Shown here piece by piece: positions 16,555-24,441 of a stretch of 64,000 nucleotides of DNA. Origin of the DNA: Acidobacteriota bacterium (lineage in GTDB: Bacteria; Acidobacteriota; Vicinamibacteria; Vicinamibacterales; CAVVIG01); the NCBI GenBank assembly GCA_003222395.1, contig QHWB01000058.1, forward strand, positions 1 to 64,000, read 5' to 3'. The notes beneath the pieces were generated by a model. That model was not told the origin of the DNA, searched no databases, and saw nothing but the letters and a program-made list of their open reading frames with translations. Position 1 is the first letter of the stretch. The number at the start of each line of letters is the position of its first letter. The position numbers were made by a program, and so were the translations under genes.

Positions 16555-17757
16555 ATGCAGACGCTGCTTCGCGCTTTCACGCTTGCTCTGCCGATCGCCG
16601 TTCCGATCGGCGCGGTTGGATCGGCGCCGTCGATTCCGGACAGCGGCAAGGTCGCGCTGGCGCGCTTCCTGGCGGCCAGCGTCGATCGCGGTGACGTCCC
16701 GGCGGTGGCGGCGATCGTCGTCAATCGCGACTCGATGCTGTACGGCGGCGCGTTCGGCAAGCGCGACGTCGCAGGCAACAAGCCGGCGACGCCGCAGACG
16801 ATCTTCCGCATCGCGTCGATGACCAAACCGGTGACGTCGCTGGCGATCATGATGCTGAACGAGGAAGGCAGGGTCGGGCTCGACGATCCCGTCACGAAGT
16901 ACCTGCCCGAGTTCGCGAACATTCGAACGCTCGCGGGCCGGCCGCCGAAGCGTCCCGTCACGGTGCGCGATCTGCTGACGCACACGTCGGGGATTGGGTA
17001 CGCGTTCTCGGACGAGCGTCTGGCGAAGCTCGATACTGGCGGCAAGCCGGTCGTCGAACTGCCGCTCCTCCACGAACCGGGAGCGAAGTTCACGTACGGT
17101 CAGAACACGGCGGTGCTCGGACAGATTGTCGAGAAGGTGTCGGGTCAGTCGCTCGACGCATTTCTCAAAGCGAGAATTTTCGATCCGCTCGGCATGCGCG
17201 ACACCTCCTACGTCGTGCCGGCCGATCAGCGCGATCGCCTCGTCACGCAGCACAACCGCGGAAGCGACGGCGTGCTGACCGAGCGACCGAACCCGGCGGA
17301 TATCCGGTCACCGATTCGCGGCGACGGCGGGTTGTTCTCGGACGTGGTCGATTATGCGGCGTTCATGCAGCTGTTCCTCAACGGCGGGCGGCACGGCGAG
17401 CGGCGCATCGTCGGCGAGCGCACGCTCGCGACGATGATGTCGAATCAGATCGGACGGCTGACCGTCGTGCAGCAGCCGACCGCCGATCGCGCGCGCGCGA
17501 AGCCCTTTCCGATCGGCGCGGGAAAAGACAAGTTCGGCTTCGGCTTTCAGATCGAGACCGAGCCGTCCGATCCGTCGATGCGCAGTCCGGGAAGCGTCAG
17601 CTGGGGCGGCATCTACAACACGCACTTCTGGATCGATCCGCGGAAGGGGATCGCCGCCGCCGTCCTGATGCAAGTGTTGCCGTACTACGACGACAAGGCG
17701 CTGGCCATCCTGCGCGGGTTTGAAAAAATCACCTATCAGAATTTGGTAATTGGATAA
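16555..17757 (+). CDS. Class C beta-lactamase-type serine hydrolase
   Basis: The protein has 400 residues. A signal-like N-terminus (TLLRAFTLALPIAVPIGAVG) precedes a beta-lactamase/DD-peptidase fold. Ser88 in S88-M-T-K91 is the nucleophile of the SxxK motif; TYGQNTAVLG (Tyr181) is at the position of the YxN motif. LLTHTSGIGYAFSD is the typical esterase-family segment. A C-terminal KTG-type motif is not obvious, which suits the EstB-like esterases and D-aminopeptidases of the family rather than a true lactamase. Its last five codons (NLVIG) come from an AT-rich inverted repeat that follows, so the natural C-terminus may have been altered by that repeat. Confidence 0.87.
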   Translation: MQTLLRAFTLALPIAVPIGAVGSAPSIPDSGKVALARFLAASVDRGDVPAVAAIVVNRDSMLYGGAFGKRDVAGNKPATPQTIFRIASMTKPVTSLAIMMLNEEGRVGLDDPVTKYLPEFANIRTLAGRPPKRPVTVRDLLTHTSGIGYAFSDERLAKLDTGGKPVVELPLLHEPGAKFTYGQNTAVLGQIVEKVSGQSLDAFLKARIFDPLGMRDTSYVVPADQRDRLVTQHNRGSDGVLTERPNPADIRSPIRGDGGLFSDVVDYAAFMQLFLNGGRHGERRIVGERTLATMMSNQIGRLTVVQQPTADRARAKPFPIGAGKDKFGFGFQIETEPSDPSMRSPGSVSWGGIYNTHFWIDPRKGIAAAVLMQVLPYYDDKALAILRGFEKITYQNLVIG

Positions 17758-17838
17758 TCGGGTAATTGGGTAATCGCGTAATTGAACAATCACTGCGCCT
17801 CAATTACCCAATTACCCAATTACCCAATTATCCAATTC
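17742..17838. repeat. Long AT-rich inverted repeat of GGTAATTG units between convergent genes
   Basis: The left arm (17742-17785) is made of degenerate tandem copies of GGTAATTG/GGATAATC; the right arm (17800-17838) is CAATTACC repeated. Together they form a stem of nearly 40 bp with few mismatches around a short GC loop. It differs sharply from the GC-rich surroundings. It lies exactly between two convergent genes and supplies the last codons of one; a bidirectional terminator or a mobile spacer repeat is likely. Confidence 0.85.
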
Positions 17839-18682
17839 ACACGTCACACAGCGCGACGGCCTCCCGAAGTGATGTCAGCGGATCGCGCGTCGGAACGAAC
17901 TCGTGCGCGACGTAGCCGGTGAAGCCGGTCTCGACGATCGCGCGCGCGACGGCCGCCCAGTTCACTTCCTGCGTGTCGTCGAGCTCGTGGCGGCCGGGGA
18001 CGCCGCCGGTGTGGTAGTGCGCGATGTACTGATGGTTCGCGCGGATCGTCGCGATCAGATCGCCTTCCATGATCTGCATGTGGTAGATGTCGTAGAGCAG
18101 CTTCACGCGCGGCGAGTCCACGGCCTTGACGATGTCCACGCCGAACTTCGTTCGATCGCCCTGATAGTCCTTGTGGTTGACGCGGCTGTTCAGCAGCTCG
18201 ACGCAGATCGTGACGCCGTGATCCTCGGCGATCTTCTTGACGCGATTCAGACCGGTAGCGCAGTTGGCCGTGGCCTCCTCGTCGCTCATGCCGCGCCTGT
18301 TGCCGAAGAAGGTGATGACGTTGGGGATCTTCATCGCCGCCGCGCGCGGAATCTTCTGCTCGAAGTTGCGGACGATGGCGTCGTGGTTGGCCGTCACGTT
18401 CAACCCGTCGGGAATCGAACCGCCGCCCGCATACGCCATCGAGACGACGAGGCCGTGATCGCGCGCGACCTGCCAGTCGGGCTCTTCGAGGAGATCGATT
18501 GCCGGCAATCCCATTTCGGCGATCGCGCGGCAGAATTCCGGCAGCGGAATCTTCGCGTAGGGCCACCGGCTGACGGACTGTTTCAGGCGTCCCTTCTTGA
18601 CGACGCGGTCGGCAGTCGCGCGCAGGTCGACGCCCGCAACGGCGAGGGAGCCAACCAACGCAATGAGCTGACGCCTGGTCAT
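17837..18682 (-). CDS. Hydroxypyruvate isomerase-like TIM-barrel sugar isomerase
   Basis: The protein has 281 residues, with an MTRRQLIALVGSLAVAG leader that looks like a Tat-type or membrane signal. It has the xylose isomerase-like TIM barrel: a sequence of metal and catalytic residues appears as VELLNSR (Glu), LYDIYHMQ (Asp, His), AHYHTGG (His) and YVAHEFVP (Glu). The closest family is Hyi, but many relatives in Acidobacteriota act as sugar epimerases, isomerases or keto-sugar eliminases. It follows the cupin gene on the same strand, with an L-element in the gap, and so probably belongs to the sugar-oxidation group 17837-24324. Confidence 0.85.
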   Translation of the reverse strand: MTRRQLIALVGSLAVAGVDLRATADRVVKKGRLKQSVSRWPYAKIPLPEFCRAIAEMGLPAIDLLEEPDWQVARDHGLVVSMAYAGGGSIPDGLNVTANHDAIVRNFEQKIPRAAAMKIPNVITFFGNRRGMSDEEATANCATGLNRVKKIAEDHGVTICVELLNSRVNHKDYQGDRTKFGVDIVKAVDSPRVKLLYDIYHMQIMEGDLIATIRANHQYIAHYHTGGVPGRHELDDTQEVNWAAVARAIVETGFTGYVAHEFVPTRDPLTSLREAVALCDV

Positions 18683-18758
18683 TATTCTTTATGCTCTCGG
18701 GGCCCCACCCCGCTCGCGCTCACTCGGCGGCCCGGCGCCTCGCTCGAGCCGCAGGCGC
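18683..18758 (-). repeat. L-element copy A, upstream of the TIM-barrel gene
   Basis: Read on the minus strand it begins GCGCCTGCGGCTCGAGCGAG directly after the cupin stop, contains CGGGGTGGGGCCCCG and ends CATAAAGAATA before the ATG. The central hairpin and A-rich end match the other L-elements; the GTTCTAGATACG head is missing. It fills the whole intergenic gap, so it forms the leader of the TIM-barrel gene. Confidence 0.75.
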
Positions 18759-19184
18759 TCATTTCTTCGGGCTTTCCCAACCGATCACGTAATACGTTGC
18801 CGGCGCCGTGCCGACGTTGGTGACGTTGTGCAGCTCGTTCGACGCCTGAAAGATGATCGCGCCGGGACCGGCGCGGCGCGTGGCGCCGTTCTGGAACGTT
18901 TCGAGCGTTCCCTCCTTCACGATGAGCAGCTCTTCGTGCTCGTGCTTGTGCGGCGCGTGCGGCGACTGACCGGGCTTCAGCGTCGAGATGTGGATCTCGA
19001 GCTCGTCGAGCGTCGGCGTCCGCTCGCGGACGACCTGCCGCACGGCGCCCCACTCGTTCGGCTTCGGGGCCGCCGCATCCCAGTCGAAGACGGTCGAATG
19101 GATCGGCGCCTTCTGGGCCGCCATGACGGCCGCACCAAACGCCACACCCACGAGCGCCACTGTCAGATCACGTCTTGTCATCAT
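18759..19184 (-). CDS. Secreted single-domain cupin
   Basis: The protein has 141 residues from the first of two adjacent ATG codons (MMTRRDLTVALVGVAFG). The leader TRRDLTVALVGVAFGAAVMA suggests export. The cupin domain has the metal motif HAPHKHEHEELLIVKEG (His, His, Glu) and a second motif PGAIIFQASNELHNVTNVG (His). Members of this type act as sugar isomerases, epimerases or dioxygenases, or simply bind metabolites. The frame stays open upstream through the L-element as an Arg-rich extension, but the strong leader supports this start. It stands between the TIM-barrel isomerase and the GMC/subunit 3 pair, suggesting a role in keto-sugar handling. Confidence 0.85.
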   Translation of the reverse strand: MMTRRDLTVALVGVAFGAAVMAAQKAPIHSTVFDWDAAAPKPNEWGAVRQVVRERTPTLDELEIHISTLKPGQSPHAPHKHEHEELLIVKEGTLETFQNGATRRAGPGAIIFQASNELHNVTNVGTAPATYYVIGWESPKK

Positions 19185-19386
19185 TTTCTTAATTTGTGCG
19201 CGGGACCCCACATTTTTCACTGCGCCTGGGGCCCCACCCCAGGCGCGCTCGCTCGCGCGTTGCGCTCGCTCGGGCTCAAGGCTGCCACGCACCTGTCGCG
19301 GCTCGCTCATTTTCTTATGCTCGCGGGGCCCCACCCCCGCTCGCCTCGCTCGCGCGTTCGCGCTCGCGAGAGCCGCAGGCGCTCGC
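19185..19386 (-). repeat. L-element copy B (double unit), upstream of the cupin gene
   Basis: Minus-strand reading: a first unit GAGCGCCTGCGGCTCTCGCG ... GGGGTGGGGCCCC ... CATAAGAAAATG, then a second unit with CAGCCTTGAGCC ... GGGGTGGGGCCCC ... GTGAAAAATG, then TGGGGTCCCGCGCACAAATT and AAGAAA before the cupin ATG. Both units contain the GC hairpin and the A-rich end. The order of modules is the same as in copies D and F. Confidence 0.8.
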
Positions 19387-19422
19387 CGCGGTATCCGATA
19401 CATTTGCTTTTGCGAAATCGGG

Positions 19423-20058
19423 TCATGACTGTGCGCTCACTCCCAGCTTGCGCAGCGCTTCGTCGGGACATCCGGTCCATTCGCTGACGAACCGGTTGCC
19501 CTGGTACCGCAGATCGGCAATCCCCATCTTTGTCGTCCAGAATCCGCTCGCGGTGAGATCGCGAAAGCTGTTGAAGAACACCACGGCGTGTTCGAGTCCC
19601 GGCTTGACGGCATCGGTGTACGCGATGTCGTCGAGCAGCTGTCGCCGCTCCGCATCCGAGCACGCGGCGAATCGCTTGTCGAACCGTTTTTCGCAAAGAC
19701 GATCGACGAGCGCAAGACCGCCGCGCATCGCGGTCTGACGCCGCGGCTGATCGATCATCATGAAATCCATGAATTCGGGCACGCCGGCGTCGGTGGCACT
19801 GCCCGATCGCTCGTCCCGCGGGATGATGAGATCGACGAGCAGAATGACCGTCGCGTATTCGTGCGCGGTGAAGAACTGTGGTTGATAGCCCTTCGGCTGC
19901 GATGCGGCCTGGCTTCGCGCCCGCTGCGCCTGCCCGCCCGCGCGCTCGGCTTCGGCCGGCGTCCAGACGATGGCCGCGGCGACGGGCGCGGACGTCACGA
20001 TGCGCAGCGCCTCGCGCCGCGAAATCCCCGATCCGCAATCCGCATTCCGCGATGTCAT
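19423..20058 (-). CDS. Gluconate 2-dehydrogenase subunit 3-family protein, Tat-exported
   Basis: This 211-residue small subunit partners an FAD-dependent GMC oxidoreductase; together such pairs form gluconate, glucose or glucoside 3-dehydrogenases. The leader ISRREALRIVTSAPVAAAIV is a Tat signal. The core has the family pattern FFTAHEYATVILLVDLIIPR, followed by GVPEFMDFMM and a C-terminal GNRFVSEWTGCPDEAL. The ATG overlaps the GMC stop (ATGA), so the two are translationally coupled. In characterised enzymes this subunit chaperones or co-exports the FAD subunit, which here has no leader of its own. Confidence 0.9.
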   Translation of the reverse strand: MTSRNADCGSGISRREALRIVTSAPVAAAIVWTPAEAERAGGQAQRARSQAASQPKGYQPQFFTAHEYATVILLVDLIIPRDERSGSATDAGVPEFMDFMMIDQPRRQTAMRGGLALVDRLCEKRFDKRFAACSDAERRQLLDDIAYTDAVKPGLEHAVVFFNSFRDLTASGFWTTKMGIADLRYQGNRFVSEWTGCPDEALRKLGVSAQS

Positions 20059-21752
20059 AGGATTCCCTGATTGCGCTGCTGCGCGATGCGCTCCGACGTC
20101 CGCATCGAGAGCGCGAGGATCGTCCACGTGACGTTCTTGTCGGCGTTCGAGACGAACGGGCCGCCGTCGGCGATGAAGAGATTCTTCACGTCGTGCGCCT
20201 GACAGTTCGCGTCGACGACCGATGTTTTCGGATCGTTGCCCATCCGTGTGGTCCCGACTTCGTGGATGATGCGGCCGACGTTCTCCAATCCGTACCACGC
20301 GTCGCGCGACGGCATCGGCGACAACGGCGTGCCGCCCATGTCGTGGATGATCTCGCGAAACGTTTCCTGCATGTGCTTCGCCTGCCGGTACTCGTGGTCG
20401 GTGAACGATGCGTGAAACCGCAGCACCGGGATACCGTAGGTGTCGACGGCGAATGGGTCGATCTCGCAGTACGTCTGATCGTTCGGAAGCATCTCGCCGC
20501 GCCCGGAGAAGCTGACGGTGGATCCGTAGTACTTCCGGTAATCGTCCTTCAGTTGTTTCCCGTACCCGCCGCGCCCGTTGAAGCGCTGAATGCCGCCGAG
20601 GATGCCGTAGCTCGGAGCGCCGCGGCGTCCGCCGCTGATCTCGACGTGATATCCGCGCGGAAAATCGAGCTTCGCGTTGTCGAGCCACCACGGCATGTAG
20701 AGATGCATGCCGCCGACGCCGTCCTCGTTGTGCGGCACGCCGTCGGCCAGCTTCGGAATGTGTCCGGAGACCGTGAGCCCCGTCGAATCGGTGAGATAGC
20801 GACCGACCGTGCCGCTCGAGTTCGCGAGGCCATCGGGGAAGCGCGCCGACTTCGAGTTCAGCAGCAGCCGCGCCGTCTCGCACGCGCTCGCCGCCAGCAC
20901 GACGATGCGCGCGCGGACGGCATAGTCGCGGCGGTCGTTCGTGTCGACGTACGACACGCCGGTGGCTAGCCCGTCCTCGCCAGTCGTCACTTCTCGCGCC
21001 ATCGCGTTCGCGATGATGCGAAGCCGTCCGGTGGCGAGCGCAGGCGGCAGCAGCACCGAGGGCGACGAGAAGTTCGAATGCGTCGCGCAGCCGCGTCCGC
21101 ACTGGCCGCAGTAGTGGCACGCCGCGCGGCCGTTGAGCGGCTTCGTCAGAATCGACAGCCGCGCCGGGATGCACGTGATGCCCAGGCGATCGCACGACTG
21201 CTTGATCAGCAGCTCGTAGCAGCGCGGCTTGGGCGGCGGCAGGAAGACGCCGTTGGGCTCGTTCGGCAGGTTTTCCATCGATCCGAAGATGCCGACGAGC
21301 CGATCGAGCTTGTCGTAATACGGCTTGAGATCGTCGTACGTGATCGGCCACTCGTCGCCGAGGCCGTCGATGCTGCGGCGGCGGAAATCGTCCGGACCGA
21401 ACCGGAGCGAAATGCGTCCCCAGTGGTTCGTGCGCCCGCCGAGCATCCGCGCCCGAAACCAGTCGAAGGTCGATCCGGGCGCCTGCGTGTACGGCTCGCC
21501 CTCGAGGTCCCATCCGCCGACGCAGCCGTCGAATTCGCCGAACGGCCTGCTCGGCGTCGCCGCGCCGCGCCGCGGCGAGTCGTACGCCCACGCCGACATC
21601 TTCGAATCTTTTTCGACGTCCCACATGCCGCCGGCTTCGAGCATCACGACGTCGGCGCCCGCCTCGCACAGCACCTTGGCGGCCATGCCGCCGCCGGCGC
21701 CCGAGCCGACGATGCAGACGTCGTAGATTCTGGATTGACGGATGACCTGCAT
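20055..21752 (-). CDS. FAD-dependent GMC oxidoreductase
   Basis: The protein has 565 residues from the ATG at 21752 (a TTG seven codons upstream is in frame). The Rossmann FAD motif VGSGAGGGMAAKVL lies at residues 15-28, followed by VVMLEAGG. A Cys-rich segment with three cysteines (CHYCGQCGRGC) in the middle may hold an extra iron-sulfur cluster. The C-terminal GMC signature is HEVGTTRMGNDP and NADKNVTWTILAL. The Cys cluster is typical of glucose/gluconate/glucoside 3-dehydrogenase large subunits that pass electrons to cytochrome c. It has no leader and is probably exported with the Tat-tagged subunit 3 protein. A di-haem cytochrome c is encoded divergently 50 bases away and may accept its electrons. 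Confidence 0.92.
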   Translation of the reverse strand: MQVIRQSRIYDVCIVGSGAGGGMAAKVLCEAGADVVMLEAGGMWDVEKDSKMSAWAYDSPRRGAATPSRPFGEFDGCVGGWDLEGEPYTQAPGSTFDWFRARMLGGRTNHWGRISLRFGPDDFRRRSIDGLGDEWPITYDDLKPYYDKLDRLVGIFGSMENLPNEPNGVFLPPPKPRCYELLIKQSCDRLGITCIPARLSILTKPLNGRAACHYCGQCGRGCATHSNFSSPSVLLPPALATGRLRIIANAMAREVTTGEDGLATGVSYVDTNDRRDYAVRARIVVLAASACETARLLLNSKSARFPDGLANSSGTVGRYLTDSTGLTVSGHIPKLADGVPHNEDGVGGMHLYMPWWLDNAKLDFPRGYHVEISGGRRGAPSYGILGGIQRFNGRGGYGKQLKDDYRKYYGSTVSFSGRGEMLPNDQTYCEIDPFAVDTYGIPVLRFHASFTDHEYRQAKHMQETFREIIHDMGGTPLSPMPSRDAWYGLENVGRIIHEVGTTRMGNDPKTSVVDANCQAHDVKNLFIADGGPFVSNADKNVTWTILALSMRTSERIAQQRNQGIL

Positions 21753-21802
21753 AGAGCGCACAGGGTACGCCAACTCACGCGTTTTGGAGTAAGGTTTTGC
21801 GC

Positions 21803-22639
21803 ATGGAGCGGGGTCGGGGGTTCGTCTTCTCAGCGATCTTTGCGTGCTCTGCGTTCGCCGTCGGCCCGATGTCGGTTGGTATCCTACGAGCTCAACAATC
21901 GGTCCCCGATGCTGCAGCGATCGGGCGGGGCGGCGAGCTGCTCGGCGCGCAGTGCGGCTTCTGCCACGGCACGAACGCGCGCGGCGGATCGAGCGGCCCC
22001 GATCTCACGCGCTCGGCGCTCGTCCAGGAGGACGAAGGCGGCAGGCAGCTCGGCGAATTCCTCCGCGTCGGCCGGCCCGATCGCGGCATGCCGAAGTTCG
22101 ATCAGCTCACCGACGCCCAGATGTCGGACCTCGCGGCGTTTCTGCATGACACCATTCGCCTGGTCGCCAGACGGAACCTGTACAAGATTCTCGATATCCT
22201 CGTCGGCGATGCGAAGGCCGGCGAGGCGACGTTCAACGGCGCAGGCCGATGCGCCACGTGTCATTCGCCGACCGGCGATTTCAAGGGGATCGGCGCGAAG
22301 TACGAGCCCGAGGTTCTGCAGGGTCGCATGGTGATGCCTCGCGGCCGCGCGGGCCTACCGTCAGGTCCGCCGCGGCCACCATATACCGAACCGACCGCGG
22401 TGAAGGCGACCGTTACCACTCCGTCGGGGCCGTCGTTCACCGGCGCCATCGTCCGTCTGACCGACTTCGACGTGGTGCTCTACGACCAATCCACCGGACA
22501 GATGCGATCGTGGCTGCGCAACGGCGACGTTCCGAAGGTCGTGGTTTCCGATCCGCTGCAGGCGCACGTCGACATGCTCTCGAAGTGGACCGACGCCGAC
22601 ATGCACAACATGACCGCTTATCTCGCGAGCCTCAAATGA
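21803..22639 (+). CDS. Di-haem c-type cytochrome with central beta domain
   Basis: The protein has 278 residues from the ATG at 21803, eight bases after AAGG (a TTG two codons upstream is an alternative). Signal peptide, then haem 1 CGFCH (Cys51) with a likely Met ligand in DRGMPKF, and haem 2 CATCH (Cys150). The C-terminal part is a small beta domain (VTTPSGPSFTGAIVRLTDFD ... LYDQSTGQMRSW) and a helix (WTDADMHNMTAYLASL). The same architecture is found at 32009-32878. The gene's last bases overlap the ATG of the PQQ protein (ATGA), so the two are made together and the cytochrome is the probable electron acceptor. Confidence 0.9.
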   Translation: MERGRGFVFSAIFACSAFAVGPMSVGILRAQQSVPDAAAIGRGGELLGAQCGFCHGTNARGGSSGPDLTRSALVQEDEGGRQLGEFLRVGRPDRGMPKFDQLTDAQMSDLAAFLHDTIRLVARRNLYKILDILVGDAKAGEATFNGAGRCATCHSPTGDFKGIGAKYEPEVLQGRMVMPRGRAGLPSGPPRPPYTEPTAVKATVTTPSGPSFTGAIVRLTDFDVVLYDQSTGQMRSWLRNGDVPKVVVSDPLQAHVDMLSKWTDADMHNMTAYLASLK

Positions 22640-24324
22640 ACAAGCGATCGACCGTGGCGCGGGGCTTCAGCGCCGCGAGCCTCATCATCGGCGCTCTCTT
22701 GGTCGGCGCGCTGCCGATGATCCTCGCGGGTCAATCGACGACGCTCAGCTCCGATCTGCTCGGAAAGCCGCCGATCGATTCGTGGCCGACGTACCACGGC
22801 GACTACTCGGGACGCCGCTACAGCACGCTGAAACAGATCAACGCGAGCAACGTGAAGAATCTGACGCTCGCATGGATGTACCGCGCGAATCTGTCGCGCG
22901 GCGGCGCCATCGTGGGCGGCGAAGGACCCGACACGCCGCCGGCCGGCGTGCCGGCGACCGCGAGCATCAAATCGACGCCGCTCGTCGTCAACGGCATTCT
23001 CTACTTCTCGGTGCCCGATCACGTCTACGCCGTCGACGCGCGTACGGGACGCGAGGTGTGGCACTTCGCGTGGAAGACCCGCGGCGGCGACCACATCGGC
23101 AACCGCGGCGTCGGCATGTACGGCAACTGGCTGTACTTCCTCACGCCCGACAACTACTTCGTCTCGCTCGAGGCCGCGACTGGAAAAGAGCGCTGGCACC
23201 ACGAGATCGCGAGCATGAAGCGCGAGTATTTTTCCTCGAACGCGCCGATCGTGGTCGGACGTCACGTGATCATCGGCGTCGGCGGCGACGCGCTCGACAT
23301 CCCTGGCTATCTCGAGTCGCGCGATCCCGAGAGCGGAGAGGTGGTGTGGCGCTGGAACACGACGCCGCGTCCGGGTCAGGCCGGCGCCGAAACGTGGCCC
23401 GGCGAGTACGAGATGTCGAGCGGCGGCGGCATGCCGTGGCTGCCCGGCACGTACGATCCCGAGCTGAACCTCTATTACATCGGGACCGGCAATCCGCAGC
23501 CGGTGCTGACGGGTCAAAGCCGGCCGGGCGACAATTTGTGGACCTGCTCGATCGTGGCGCTGAACCCCGACACCGGCAAGATGGTGTGGGCCTATCAGGT
23601 GACGCCGCACGACACACACGACTGGGACGCCGCGCAGACGCCCGTGTTGATCGACGGCGTCATCGACGGACGTCCGCGCAAGCTCGTCGCGCAGGCGAGT
23701 CGCAACGGACATTTCTTCCTGCTCGATCGCGCCAACGGCCAGCACATCCTGACGACGAGGATGATCGACTCGGCGAACTGGACGAAGGAGATCAACGCAA
23801 AGGGACAACCGATCCGCAATCCCGCGAAGGATGCGATTGTGGCGGGAACGCTCGTGTCGCCGAGCACGGGTGGCGCCACCAACTGGCCGCCGCCGAGCTT
23901 CAACCCCGATACGGGGTTGTTCTACGTCGGCACGTCGCAGACCTACGGTCTCTTCTATCTCACAGATACAGACCCGCGTCCGCAGGGATGGGCCGCGGCC
24001 GAACGCAACATGGGCAACGTCGGGAGCGCGCTGAAGGCCATCGATTACCAGACCGGCAAGGTGCGATGGAGCCATCCGCTCGCGATGACGGCGAACGGCA
24101 GCACGGGCGGCGCGATGGGGCTGCTCAGCACCGCCGGCGGACTGCTGTTCGGCAACGACGGCGGCAGCAACTTCGTCGCCTACGACCCGCTGAACGGCAA
24201 ACCGCTGTGGCACGCCGGCCTCGGCGTCAACACGAGCAATGGTCCGCAGACGTATCTGCTCGACGGCCGCCAGTTCGTCGTCGTCGGCGCGGGCGACACG
24301 TTGTTCGCGTTCAGCCTGCAATAG
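22636..24324 (+). CDS. PQQ-binding beta-propeller dehydrogenase
   Basis: The protein has 562 residues. A signal-anchor leader (ARGFSAASLIIGALLVGALP) precedes a quinoprotein alcohol dehydrogenase-type propeller. It starts SWPTYHGDYSGRRYSTLKQI, has W-motif blades such as YAVDARTGREVWHF, the conserved Asp/Trp motif TPHDTHDWDAAQTPVL near the PQQ site, and the C-terminal GDTLFAFSLQ. No CxxCH and no adjacent Cys-Cys pair are seen, so haem is supplied by the cytochrome encoded just upstream. Shorter than classical methanol or ethanol dehydrogenases (about 600 residues). The substrate is likely an alcohol or sugar. Paralogous to 33163-34869 and to the C-terminal part of 54103-56160. Confidence 0.9.
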   Translation: MNKRSTVARGFSAASLIIGALLVGALPMILAGQSTTLSSDLLGKPPIDSWPTYHGDYSGRRYSTLKQINASNVKNLTLAWMYRANLSRGGAIVGGEGPDTPPAGVPATASIKSTPLVVNGILYFSVPDHVYAVDARTGREVWHFAWKTRGGDHIGNRGVGMYGNWLYFLTPDNYFVSLEAATGKERWHHEIASMKREYFSSNAPIVVGRHVIIGVGGDALDIPGYLESRDPESGEVVWRWNTTPRPGQAGAETWPGEYEMSSGGGMPWLPGTYDPELNLYYIGTGNPQPVLTGQSRPGDNLWTCSIVALNPDTGKMVWAYQVTPHDTHDWDAAQTPVLIDGVIDGRPRKLVAQASRNGHFFLLDRANGQHILTTRMIDSANWTKEINAKGQPIRNPAKDAIVAGTLVSPSTGGATNWPPPSFNPDTGLFYVGTSQTYGLFYLTDTDPRPQGWAAAERNMGNVGSALKAIDYQTGKVRWSHPLAMTANGSTGGAMGLLSTAGGLLFGNDGGSNFVAYDPLNGKPLWHAGLGVNTSNGPQTYLLDGRQFVVVGAGDTLFAFSLQ

Positions 24325-24441
24325 CGCGCAACGAAGGATTCGGATCACTGAACTCCCCATCCGCCCTTTGCGCGCAAAAACAGAGGACTGACGCCGCGAG
24401 CTCGCCGTCGGTGGATTACGATTTGCTTAGGCCGACCGCGC

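Noticed and set aside
14541-17253. Long open frames opposite and beside the TonB receptor (over 700 codons)
   Set aside because: They are rich in Arg, Ala and Asp with no domains, and they shadow a well-supported receptor gene. High GC makes long antisense frames common.
16555-17757. Serine hydrolase as an antibiotic beta-lactamase
   Set aside because: SxxK is present, but no clear KTG motif and no regulator are seen; most such acidobacterial proteins are esterases or peptidases.
20055-21752. GMC protein as cholesterol or choline oxidase
   Set aside because: The Cys-rich segment and coupled subunit 3 gene fit gluconate/glucoside dehydrogenase-type enzymes better than oxidases.
22618-24360. 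580-codon minus-strand frame opposite the PQQ gene
   Set aside because: Composition is shadow-like (Arg/Val/Ala-rich) and the opposite strand has a clear propeller protein.
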